A stretch of 64,000 bases of DNA from Diphasiastrum complanatum (lineage: Eukaryota > Streptophyta > Lycopodiopsida > Lycopodiales > Lycopodiaceae), in assembly GCA_029204225.1 (NCBI GenBank), contig CM055099.1, positions 51,291,298 through 51,355,297 on the forward strand, written 5' to 3'. Below the pieces are notes generated by a model that saw only the letters and a program-made list of their open reading frames with translations, made no database searches and was not told the origin of the DNA. The position numbers were made by a program, and so were the translations under genes. Position 1 is the first letter of the stretch, and every line of letters starts with the position of its first letter. Positions 54,561 to 64,000 of the stretch are shown here, piece after piece.

Positions 54561-56335
54561 GACAACTTAAATTGTCTCCAGAACAAACAAGTATCTATTT
54601 ATGGCACACTCTTCATGCATATTTTCATATTGAACCTTAGTACACAAATTAAGGCCTTTAACAAAAAGAACAGATATCTATTGTATTTTAGAATCCAAAT
54701 CCTTCATACATAAAATGATTGGTGTCTATGGCAAAAGAGTGGAACCTCAATCCACAACATCATGAACACCTAAGTCCTCTAAATATTGAGCAAAAACAAA
54801 TATATCTATAACACTTAACATGTTGTCCGCAACTACAATGGAGTGTTTATTGTATACACTTGAAATATTATTTATGAGGACTTCACTGTCCAGATTGACA
54901 ATAGCAATGTCGGGAATCTCAAATCCAAAAGATTGGTGGAATTCATAATATTCCGCCACGAACTGAATCATCTATAGGATGTTGCTAACTCGGACAGTAA
55001 CTCCTTTATAAAAAAAACCAATGATCTCTTGAGCAAAAGTATCACGACACCTGAATCTTCACCATCTGCAATCATGACAATGATCATGTGGCGATTCATA
55101 TTCAAGAGATCTAAACTCTGAGTGACACACATGAACATGAGATTAAAACTCTCACACTGAAGCTTTAGTTTTATGCTCTTAAATCTGTAGAGAAATAATT
55201 AGTAAAAGATTGTGTGAAACATGGAATCAGTCACAAGCTCGCGTAATTTTGGTAATGTAAGAAATTGCAGGTTACTATTGAGCTACTTAAAAGACTCCTA
55301 CACATAAATAGCTACATATGAAAAAACAAACTGAAGTTATTTGATGTTATCAGTTCTTGTCTTAAAACGTCATTATTTTCTTCTTGCCGCTTCCACTGCC
55401 CATTTTCTAACATCGCCCAAGTCAGCGAGCCAAAGTGCATCTATTTTTTATTATCAATCAAAATGCTGCTCTACGGCAAACTCTTTTTTGATCACTAACT
55501 TCTGACAATTCAAAAACTCGAGTTTCGCTACAATTTCTAGTTCGCGACAATTTCTAGTTCACGACAGTTTCTACGATAGTGATCAAAGTGCATCTATTTT
55601 TTTATTATCAGTCAATATGTTGCTCTACAGCAAACTATTTTTTGATCACTATCTTGCCAAGTAAAATTATGAGATAGATCTACAAAGCAATCACATCGGC
55701 CTTTGTGAGGTATATCACGTTCTTTAAAAATTTAAACATATAACTTGTAGTCACAAAATGTCAATACAACATCTACAAGTATTCACAAAGATTTGCAGGA
55801 TGACTACGTATATTTAAGTTGGCGCATTTGCAACAAAGCAATCACATCCTTTGTGAGACACACCACGTTATGTAAATATTCAAACATATAACTCGTAGAG
55901 ATTTGCTAGATGAGTAATACATATATTTATATTTAAGCAAATGGATATTTCTCAATACATATATCGAGAATGTTCATGGCAAATGGATACTTGATCTTAT
56001 GTAGACCGAATCCTTCAGGCAAAAAAGTTGAAAAAAGCTTTGAAGAAAGTGCAGCAGTGAAATAAACGGTACACCACTCAAGTGCCAATAAAGGGCACCC
56101 TTTATTTCTGCAAGCTATGTACACCACCCAAGGTTGAAGAGGCCCAAATGTTTTGAGATATTGAAGATTGAACACCCCTCTCTATTGTGCTAATGAAGGC
56201 TAGAAACTGACAGACAGTTTGAAAGCCAAAATTGTTTTTTTAAAAGAGAAATGTGTTTGAACTTGTGAAGCCCAACAAGCCCTGAAAGAGCTGTTGAAAG
56301 GCATATTCAAAGTGGTTATTCGAAGTCTGAAGGTC
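54561..56335. other. No gene; local duplications
   Basis: AT-rich, no recognisable coding. AAAGTGCATCTATTTTTT followed by ATTATCARTCAAWATG occurs at 55432 and 55585 (153-bp period). GCAATCACATC followed by CTTTGTGAG recurs near 55690 and 55840. These look like short tandem segmental duplications of one unit. Confidence 0.6.
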
Positions 56336-56339
56336 ACAC

Positions 56340-56460
56340 CCAGGCAAGCGGGTTGTTGAAGAGCACACCTACGCAAGCAAGTTGTTGAAGGTTGTTGTCA
56401 CGTAGGTTGTTGAAGGCTGTTGTCACGCGGGTTGTTGAAGGCTGTTGTCATGCGCTTGTC
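56340..56460. repeat. GTTGTTGAAGGCTGTTGTCA short tandem repeat
   Basis: Four or five imperfect units of about 30 bp alternating GTTGTTGAAGG and GTTGTCACGCG. Confidence 0.75.
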
Positions 56461-56795
56461 TTTCACCATTCCATAGTTTCGAACTATCATTCTCCTTCTT
56501 CATTCGGGACAAGTACCCTGATTATCTACGAAGACTTGCTCATACAAATTTGATAGCAGTCATCATGAAGAAGTTCTGAAGCAGCAGTTCCATCGACCTG
56601 TTTCCATTTATGAAGTTTATGAAAGGTACTATTGACAAAGCTGTGGCAGTCTTCAGTGGCAGATCTGTGAATGATCCAATGTAGGCTAAGAGGTTGTCTA
56701 TAGGTTATGAACACTACTATTCTCCTCCGAACTATCGTTCTGCCAGGCGGACTCCAAACTTCAGATATATGTAGCATTGCCAGGCAGATATGTAT

Positions 56796-57059
56796 ATGGA
56801 TTGGGAGGGGCAGAAACTGATTGAGGAGCTAATGTCGCATCTTCTGCTTGCATCAGCATTGATTTTCTTCAACACGGGCTTTGGCTTTAGTTTCGTCTAG
56901 CTCATATTTGTCATCTATGCCTCTGGGGCGCTACTCACCCTTCTCATCACTGTTCCGGATTGGCCTTTCTACAATCGCTGGCCTCTGGTGTCGCTTGATG
57001 CCAAAGTCGAGGAAGCCTTCAATAACAGGTTGTTGGAGGCCAAGGCTGCAACCCAGTAA
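56796..57059 (+). pseudogene. Signal peptidase complex subunit 1 (SPCS1/SPC12) pseudogene
   Basis: Uninterrupted by introns, 88 codons from ATG to TAA. Reads MDWEGQKLIEELMSHLLLAS, a hydrophobic segment, a stop TAG at codon 35, then LIFVIYASGALLTLLITVPD and WPFYNRWPLVSLD. This is the two-helix architecture and near full length of SPCS1, the ER-membrane subunit of signal peptidase (MDWQGQKL...TVPNWPFFNR in other plants, from memory). The single stop lies between the two membrane helices; the rest is intact. Lack of introns suggests a processed copy, but I cannot confirm the parent gene structure. A 139-bp GA tract follows at 57204. Confidence 0.85.
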
Positions 57060-57199
57060 AAAACTTCAAAAACAATGAAGAAGTGGGAGCGGATTCTATA
57101 CATGCACAGTTGTGAGAAAATGTCTGCATTAGCGCTGCTACTAATCGCCCACAATCCCAATCGCCCGAGGGAAGAGCAAGGAGGCAAAGAGAGAAGCCC

Positions 57200-57346
<147 letters not shown>

Positions 57347-57352
57347 AGAGAG

Positions 57353-57709
57353 CCGAGGCACAGAGAAAGTAATGAGGGAGATATAAATGTTGCGGCAGGC
57401 AATAGGCAAGTAATGAGAGAAAGGCAAGTGCTGGCAGCACGGAAGTAGGGAGGGAGAGATAAATGTGTGTTTGAATATTTTAGAAGTTTACATAGGCAGG
57501 GAAGTAGGGAGGGAGAGTTAAATGCGTGTTTGAATATTTTAAAAGTTCACATAGGGTTTGAAAAATAGGATAGGTAAAAGAGAGAGAGAGAGGGCCCACC
57601 ACGTGTCATAGACTTTAAAGGTCATAATGAGAGTGAGGGGGAGGGAAGGGTGAGAAGGGTATGAGAAGGGCACAAATTTGTCATCATGAAGGATGACAAA
57701 TAGTTAGTG

Positions 57710-57749
<40 letters not shown>

Positions 57750-59140
57750 AGTTTTAAACCAAGACACGGTTCTCACGGGCCGTTGTTGACCCCTCCCAAA
57801 CGACTGCAAAGAAGGTGTTTGCGACCCCTCCCTTCATCCCGCATAGGGACCGCATTTAGGCCATTTGTGGTCCTTTAGGCCATGCATTTCACCACAAACG
57901 AAGACAACATTGACTGCATACACATCTGCATACATTTTTGTTCAAACGTTTTTTAGTTTTTTCCTTTGCAAAAATGTGACATTTTTCACGGACAGTGCGT
58001 GACATTTTCGGTGGCACAGCGTGACATTTTTGACGCATGTGTGTTCCAAACCCCCCCTCCCCCCATACCTTTTTCTTTTTATTGTCTCTTTTGCTCCCCT
58101 CACCCCATTCCCCTCCTTTTTTTTTCAACCGTGCATTTTTTGGGCCATGGATAAAAGCTTGTGGGTAAAGATTAGGAGTTAAAGCTAGTGAGTTTGGGCT
58201 TGTGTGTAAACATTCCTGAAAAGGGGCCAAGATAGGGATTTGGGGGGTTGAAAAAAAAAAAGAAAGCAGTTTAAGGTAGTCAAGAGATTTTTTTTGTTCA
58301 TTATTTATGGGTAAAACTTTGGTAATTCAAAATAAATAGGAAAGCCATGTAATAAAGACTATTGGCTAAAGTTTAAAGCACCTTGAAGTGTGTGAAAAAA
58401 ATTAAAAGCTTAACTTCAAACTTCAAATATTTGAATTTAGAGAAAGATATTTGAATTTAGTGGGTGGGAAATCTTTTTGGGGCCCACCGCTCAATGCACA
58501 TAATGTGCAAATGTATGGGAATATGCACTTTCCTCATACATGCATCCCCCTCCCTATCATTTTTAGTTAAGAAAGTGGTATGCATGGGTGCACCCATTGA
58601 TGGGGCAAGAAAGATAGGAAGAACGAGAATGGAGAAGAGAGCAGGAATATTGCAGAACAACTCTCCCATTCTAATCGGCTGCTAGATGCAAAAACAGTCT
58701 AATAGACAACTTATGCTAAAGATAGTCACAACTTCATGCATTATGATTGCCCAACAGGATCTTAAAAATTAATAAATACTCTAAAACAAGAGTACAGTCC
58801 ACCGAAGAGATTAGAAATGGTTTGTGTGTGGTAATACTAAAATCAGATTCAATGTGAAGTATAATTATGAAATAAATGGGAGAGTAGTATGATATCGCGA
58901 GTTTTTCAGTCGTCAAAGACAACCATCGTCTGATCAGAAACTGAGGAGTCGTAGACGTCCGTGTTCTGATCAAAGTGAGTATACAAGCGCGATCAAACAA
59001 CAATGAAAGTGCATTCAATCACAACATGCATTCATCTACGTTGTACACAAATAAAAATGTGTTGCTGCTATATTACACTAAAGCACAATACAAATAGCAA
59101 TTACAACAAAAAATTGACAGCGTAGGCATTGCAAATTCTC
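57353..59140. other. No gene; CA microsatellite at 57712-57747
   Basis: No recognisable coding. Contains a 36-bp pure CA run. Two copies of a phrase GGAAGTAGGGAGGGAGAG with TGTGTTTGAATATTTTA sit near 57445 and 57500. The right end may include R-U5 of the copia LTR, whose TATA-like box is at about 59155 on minus. Confidence 0.55.
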
Positions 59141-59144
59141 TCAC

Positions 59145-59865
59145 TTCACTTTATAAGGGAAGTGGCTTTCTCTCACTTCGCAAATTTGGGAAGTGGTTGG
59201 GACGTTCCTCGTTCAAAGTAGATGACCTTCGACATTTTTCTCTCTTTTCGAGATTTTGCAAAAAAGGCGAAGGTGCCCTTAAAAAGGTGAAGGTGCCCTT
59301 AAAAAGACGCAAAGGTGTCTTTAAAATAGTTTAACATGAAAATAGATGACCTTCGGAAATTTTCTCTGTCTTCGTGAACTTTTTGCGAACAAAGTCGAAG
59401 GTGTTAAAAATATTTGAACTCTTGAACTGTCACGAAAGTGTCATGAACATTTCGCGAAAAAGTCGAGGGTGTTTAAAATAGTTGAACTTTTGAATTGTCG
59501 TGAAGCTGTCGCGAACATTTCGTGAAAAAGTCGAGGGTGTTAAAAATAGTTGAACTTTTGGACTGTCGAAAAACTTTCGCGAAAATTTTGCGAAGCTGTC
59601 TCGAACATAGTTCATTTCTACAGACTATCTCAAAAGTAATGTATTTCTGCAGACTTGTTCTAAATGCAAGTTTGTAGGCCCTTGAAGATGGCCAAGTCTT
59701 CAATGACTTCAAGTTATTAAACGTAACATTTGAATTTGAAATTATGACAGGATTGGTTACCCTTTGCTGGAGATCAGCCGAAAGCCCATTGTAGACGTTC
59801 TTCAAATAAATTGGCTGTCTGAGTTTGTGATTCCAAGGAGACAATTGTGGGCTTAATTTTCAACA
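59145..59865 (-). repeat. Copia 3' LTR (U3 portion defined)
   Basis: Begins on minus with TGTTGAAAATTAAGCCC right after the purine tract CTCAAGGGGGAC (59866-59877). Contains three 68-bp units (landmarks at 59396, 59464, 59532) and a TATA-like CTTATAAAG at about 59155. The far end (R-U5) continues left of 59145 but cannot be fixed without the second LTR. Confidence 0.8.
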
Positions 59866-59879
59866 GTCCCCCTTGAGGT

Positions 59880-60670
59880 CACGGTTGGTGCCTTGGTATC
59901 TTCGTCAGGTTCAGCATATTGAAGAACTTCTGGTGCTTGATCCTGAAAAGCGCTTTGGTGAAGGTGTATGCGACCATTTCTGTTGTGGAGCAGTATTGAA
60001 GGATCACTTGCCCGAAGAAAACTTTCTCCCAAATGAAATGATACTAGATTTCAATGTGCTTGGATTTTCCATGAAATCTGAGATTCAATGACAGTGAGAT
60101 GCAACTCATGTTGTCACACAGAATGGTGGTAGCATTAAAATGAGTGTGTTGTAAGTTGTGACTTAACAACCTGATCCATATAGCTTCTTTTGAAGCTTGG
60201 CATGCTGCGATGTACTCTGCTTTTGTTGAAGAAAGCACGACTGATTTTTGCGTCCTTGAGTTCCACGAAATCGGTCCCCCTGCCAGATAGAAACAAAACC
60301 CAGAGGTAGATTTTCTGGTAGAGACTGTTCCACCCCAATCTGAGTCGGAGTAGCCTTGCAAGACGAGTGGGTCGATAGCATTTCCATCATAACATAAAAT
60401 GTGATCTAAACTTCCCTAAATATATCTCACCACTCTCTTCAATGCTTTCCAATGAGAGATCTTGGGATTAGACATGAATTGACTTAACGTGCTAACAATG
60501 TATGCTAAATCTGGTCTAGTACACAGCATTGCATACATTAGAGATCCAATTAGTGAATGATAAGAGTACTTCGCTAAGTCGAGTACTTCACTATCAGTCT
60601 TAGCACAAGAAGGTTTAGTCATTACTATGCTTGGATCCATTGGAGTATCAATGAGTTTGCAATCAAACAT
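59880..60670 (-). pseudogene. Copia RNase H and connection region
   Basis: RT tail CKLIDTPMDPSIVM, SLIGSLMYAMLCTRPDLAYI and SHWKALKRVVRYI, then a frame change near 60410. RNase H follows: GYSDSDWGGTVSTRKSTSGF and VVLSSTKAEYIAACQASKEA. A TAG interrupts HIEI/YHFIWEKV at about 60043, and the C terminus continues open to PRHQP and its natural stop beside the purine tract. Confidence 0.85.
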
Positions 60671-60706
60671 ATGAAATTTTTCTAAAATTCCTTTTAGATA
60701 TGTCTG

Positions 60707-61420
60707 CTAGTTAAGATATATCTTCTTCTTAAGACTATCTCTAGTAATGTGAATTTCTAGCAAAGAATGAATAGCTCCTAAATCAGTCATGTCAAATTCC
60801 TTTGACAGATCACTCTTAGTAGTGTGCAAAAGAGAAGTGTCGTTAGATAGAATAAATGCATCATCTACGTAAAGAGCTATGTGAGCTGAATTGGTGCCTT
60901 TATGATTTGAATAAACATTACAGTAAGCTAAATTGTTTGCAAATCCCAATTGAATGAGATAAGAGTTGATTCTATCGACCCATGCTCTTGGAGCCTGTTT
61001 CAGACCGTAGATTGCTTTGTGCAGCTTGCACACTTTGTGCTCTTGGCCTTTGACTTCAAATCCCTCTGGTTGGAAGGTATACAGCTCCTCTTCGACGTTG
61101 TCATTGAGAAATGTTGTCTTGACATCCATTTGGTGCATTTCGAGGTCTTCTGTGGCTGCTAACGCAATCAGAGTCCTGATTGACTGCATCTTGACGACGA
61201 GACTGAAAATTTCTTGATAATCCACTTCTTGGACTTGAGTGAATCTTTTAGCCACCAGCCATGCTATCCATTTAGAAATGGAACCATCAGAGTTGATCTT
61301 CTTCTTGAAGATCCACTTGTTGTGTATAACTCTCTTGTGAGTAGAGAAGTCGACCAGTGTCCAGGTCTGATTCGTCAAAAGTGAGTTATACTCACTTTCC
61401 ATAGCTTCTTGCCACTTCAC
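60707..61420 (-). pseudogene. Copia reverse transcriptase
   Basis: 237-codon open frame with KWQEAMESEYNSLLTNQTW, QMDVKTTFLNDNVEEELY, YGLKQAPRAW and an intact catalytic YVDD (HIALYVDDAFIL). It ends at TAG after KKIYLN, where QTYLKGILEKF continues in frame, so the stop is a point change (probably CAG to TAG). Confidence 0.88.
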
Positions 61421-61479
61421 AGCATCCTTGGAGTTAATTGCTTCGGCTAGGCTCTCTGGTTCTTCTGATGAAGTCTAGA

Positions 61480-62660
61480 ATGATTGAGGTGCATACCTCT
61501 CAGGAACTGTCCGAGTCCGTGAGGATTTACGAATGTTTGGTTGACCAGAATGCGATGATGCTTCTTCTTGAATTTCTCCAAATCTGCTCGAGCTAGCTTG
61601 GTCTGGTCTAATGACAGGTACTCGGCTTCTGTAGTTGTAGCTGCAGGTTCTGTAGAAGGGAATCAACGTTGGAAGAATCCATGCTATGTAAAATAGGATG
61701 AAATGACATAGCATCGTTTATCGATGGTTGTTTGAAATCATAGTATGTATGTTCTTGAAATATTACATCCCTAGAGACAAATACTACATTGGTGGATGGA
61801 TCATAAACTTTATAAGCTTTATGTTCATCAAGATAGCCAATGAAAATACATTTATTTATCCTATGATCCAGCTTCTTCCTAAGTTGTTTAGGAATGTGAA
61901 CAAAACATATACAACCAAAGATTTTTAAATGGCTGACACTAGGCTTGTGCCCATGCCAAACTTCATGATGAGTCTTGTTGTTGATGACTTTGGCGTTGGA
62001 TCTATTTTGCACGTAACAGGCTGTGGCAGTAGCTTTTGCCTAGAACTTCACAGGTAGGTGTGCTTGATGTAGCATGGATCTGGCTGAGTTGAGAAGAGTT
62101 CAATTCTTTCTTTATGCAATCTCGTTCTATTGAGGTGAATAGGAAGTGGTGAATTGTCTTCTAATACCATGTTCAGCCATGTAGTCGGACATCTCCTTAG
62201 AGATGTATTCGCCGCCACCATCAGTTCGGAGTGCCTTCACTTTTGTAGACGTTTGTGTCTTAGCCACGGCCTTGAATCTCAGTGAAGCATTCAAAGGCTT
62301 CAAATTTGCGCTTAATGAACATGACTGTAGACCATCTAGAATAATCATCTATAAAAGTGATAATAAATATTGCATCTCCTAATGACGGAGTTGGCATTGG
62401 ACCATAGAGATTGCTATTTACAAGATCCAATACATGTTTTTTTTTTATGGAATGTGATTTTGGAAACTTGCTTCTAGAGTAGTTCCCATAGATGCATGAT
62501 TCACAAAAGAAAGATTTCCTATCTAATGAAGAAGGGAAATTCAGTCCATCAACTAAATTATTACAATTCATATAAGAAAGTGAGTATTCACGTGTCCAAA
62601 TCGACTATGCCACAGAACAACACTGTCGTTTACATTTTCATTAGAGATACTAGCTGTAAA
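61480..62660 (-). pseudogene. Copia pre-integrase and integrase
   Basis: From right: VVLWHSRFGHVN and FFCESCIYGNYSRSKF (HHCC zinc domain), FITFIDDYSRWSTVMFIKRK (first catalytic Asp), TDGGGEYISKEMSDYMAEHG (second region). TSYSPQ is then followed by TAG, with NEIA next and TAA where the third catalytic residue Glu should stand. C-terminal part: HLKIFGCICFVHIPKQLRKK and VSRDVIFQEHTYYDF. Frames change near 62270 and 61700. Confidence 0.85.
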
Positions 62661-62681
62661 GACCACTAGGAACAATCCCCT

Positions 62682-63139
62682 AAGATAACGTGACCGAATT
62701 CAAGGAGCAAGACACACACTTGTTAATGGCTTACAACAGTAGCGAAAACTGTGATAGCTGGTACCTGGACAACGGTGCTACCCAACACATGACCTCTCGC
62801 AAGGAATGGTTTACGGAGTACACAACTTATAGCAAAGACCAATTTATCTACCTTGGAGATTCTAGCACCATACGTGTGGAAGACAAAGGAGCAGTGAAGA
62901 TTAGCTTCAACAACGATCTGTCCATTTGTGTTCCTAACGTCTTTTATGTTCTTCAGTTGTCAAAGAACCTGTTATCAGTCCCTAAGATAATTGATGAGGG
63001 CTACACTGTTACTTTCTCATCTGAGCAGTATACAATACTTGAGGAAGATACTACTCTGACTATATGCACTAGAGTCGCAAAACTTTACGTACTCTCTAAT
63101 TCAGTTACATTAGCTAGTGTTATGGCCATATTCAGGTAA
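62682..63139 (+). pseudogene. Copia protease segment, inverted
   Basis: 150 codons open on plus: HLLMAYNSSENCDSWYLDNG, then ATQHMTSRKEW and PNVFYVLQLSKNLLSVPKII, ending VAKLYVLSNSVTLAS before non-homologous sequence. This is protease plus the start of the pre-integrase region. The active-site triad reads DNG rather than DSG. It sits between minus-strand gag and minus-strand integrase. Its end (GCTAGT at 63113) and the integrase start (GCTAGT on minus, 62649-62654) share six bases at equivalent protein positions (LAS and TAS). Confidence 0.82.
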
Positions 63140-63440
63140 GGACATGGAATAGTCCTAATATGGTAGACCGGCCCTCCAGTGTTCGAGATTATTGGTCATG
63201 CCTATATTTTATTCCACATCAAGGCCTGTTGGTGACTAATGACTTTGAGAGGACCCAAACACTCTAATGGAGACATATGGACTAGTGCATGTACGTGTGA
63301 CTGATATAGGCAGGAGGTATGCATGAAGAGCTGTGACCTATTTATAGTTGACCTGCATGGGAATTGCATGTGCTCATGCATAGGATCCTACTCTCTATAT
63401 ATTGAGGTAATGATTATTCTGTCAACGACTTGGTCTAGGT
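63140..63440. other. Non-coding insert in copia; copy of 3055-3165 repeat
   Basis: Between the inverted protease and gag. 63165-63265 resembles 3055-3165. Otherwise no coding or terminus seen. Confidence 0.45.
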
Positions 63441-63449
63441 TATCTGATG

Positions 63450-64000
63450 AGCTCTTCTCCTCTTGCTGTCACATTGACATATCTTTGGGGGCTAGATCCA
63501 GAAGGATTCTCCGGGAGGGATCTAGGTTTGGTTGGGTGGTTTGGCTCCATAGTCTCTCTCATATTTTCCTATCCTCTTGGAGGAGTCTGGCTGTTGTTGT
63601 TGTTGCTGCTTCTTTGCCTCGTTGTAGATCCTGATGTGACACTCCTTGATGTCGTGATTAGCTCTTTTGCAATATCTGCAGAAAAGCTTCTTGCACGATC
63701 CACCATGCTCACCTTGAGTGTAAGGCTTCTACTGTTGCTGCTGCACTTGATTCTTGCCCTTGGAATAGTCTTTCTTCTTGGTGTATAGAGCCATGGATTT
63801 GTCTTTGATGGACAGTTTGCTAGCCTTTCTCCACATTTCTTCTTAAAGAAGATGACCAATCACCTTTTGAAGAGTGAGGTCGGGATGTGTGGAGATCATC
63901 ACCACAAAGTGTTCATACGACTTTGGAAGAGAAGAAAGCAAGGTCATAACGGCATCATCATCTTGAATAGAACATCCTAGAACTGATAACTGATCTAACA
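63450..64000 (-). pseudogene. Copia gag, C-terminal part with zinc knuckle
   Basis: Minus translation near 64000-63880 gives LSSLPKSYEHFVVMISTHPD. A stop falls near 63845, then KDKSMALYTKKKDYSKGKNQ. A stop and frame change come before CKKLFCRYCKRANHDIKECH (CCHC knuckle CRYCKRANHDIKEC) and a poly-Gln stretch. Gag packages element RNA. The N terminus is outside the window. Confidence 0.8.

Larger units (their letters stand above)
59145..64000 (-). mobile_element. Ty1-copia element, partly rearranged, runs off window
   Basis: Minus-strand order from right to left: gag with zinc knuckle (63450-64000), a disrupted zone, integrase (61480-62660), RT (60707-61420), RNase H (59880-60670), purine tract and 3' LTR. 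The protease segment (62682-63130) is on the plus strand, inverted relative to the rest. Several premature stops make it non-autonomous. The 5' LTR lies beyond the window. Confidence 0.85.

Overview
The window looks like nuclear DNA of a large, repeat-rich plant genome. The evidence is remnants of Ty1-copia and gag-only LTR retrotransposons, CACTA and other DNA transposon genes, a Helitron, very long GA/CT tracts and a host gene with a 13.8-kb intron. Low gene density, giant introns and an N4/N6-type DNA methyltransferase relic lead me to favour a fern or other seed-free vascular plant. That assignment is inference, not proof.

Layout. Positions 1-4.8 kb are mostly featureless, with GA and CT microsatellites. 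At 4.9-7.2 kb (minus) lies a decayed transposase gene joined to a CACTA tnp2 fragment. Diverging from it at 7.7-9.5 kb (plus) is a five-exon pseudogene of a permuted DNA N4/N6 methyltransferase. At 10.5-13.1 kb there is an eight-copy satellite of about 345 bp. At 14.3-25.7 kb a deleted copia-type element (minus) is interrupted by a 7.15-kb LTR element that carries only gag. The uninterrupted LTR of the outer element is also present, so the empty insertion site can be read directly. At 27.4-30.5 kb there are two gene relics, a MYND zinc-finger F-box-type protein and a lipase-like exon. A 1.1-kb TCGAATTTTT minisatellite (31.2-32.3 kb) comes just before the only apparently intact gene.

That gene is a four-exon DNL-type (Zim17/HEP) zinc-finger protein, 32637-47938, with a predicted product of 251 residues. 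Its third intron holds two inverted 750-bp hAT-like elements with 8-bp target duplications, a short foldback, a broken copia element and a cluster of TATA-bearing repeats. Beyond the gene are a decayed copia (49-50.8 kb), an LTR fragment, a Helitron that keeps Rep HUH and tyrosine motifs but has lost its helicase (51.3-54.5 kb), a signal peptidase subunit 1 pseudogene (56.8-57.1 kb) with a 139-bp GA tract beside it, and a copia element running off the right edge. The protease segment of that last element lies inverted relative to its gag and pol.

The genes do not form a pathway: one housekeeping-type chaperone cofactor gene sits in transposon debris. The most unusual locus is the methyltransferase relic lying head to head with the transposase relic.
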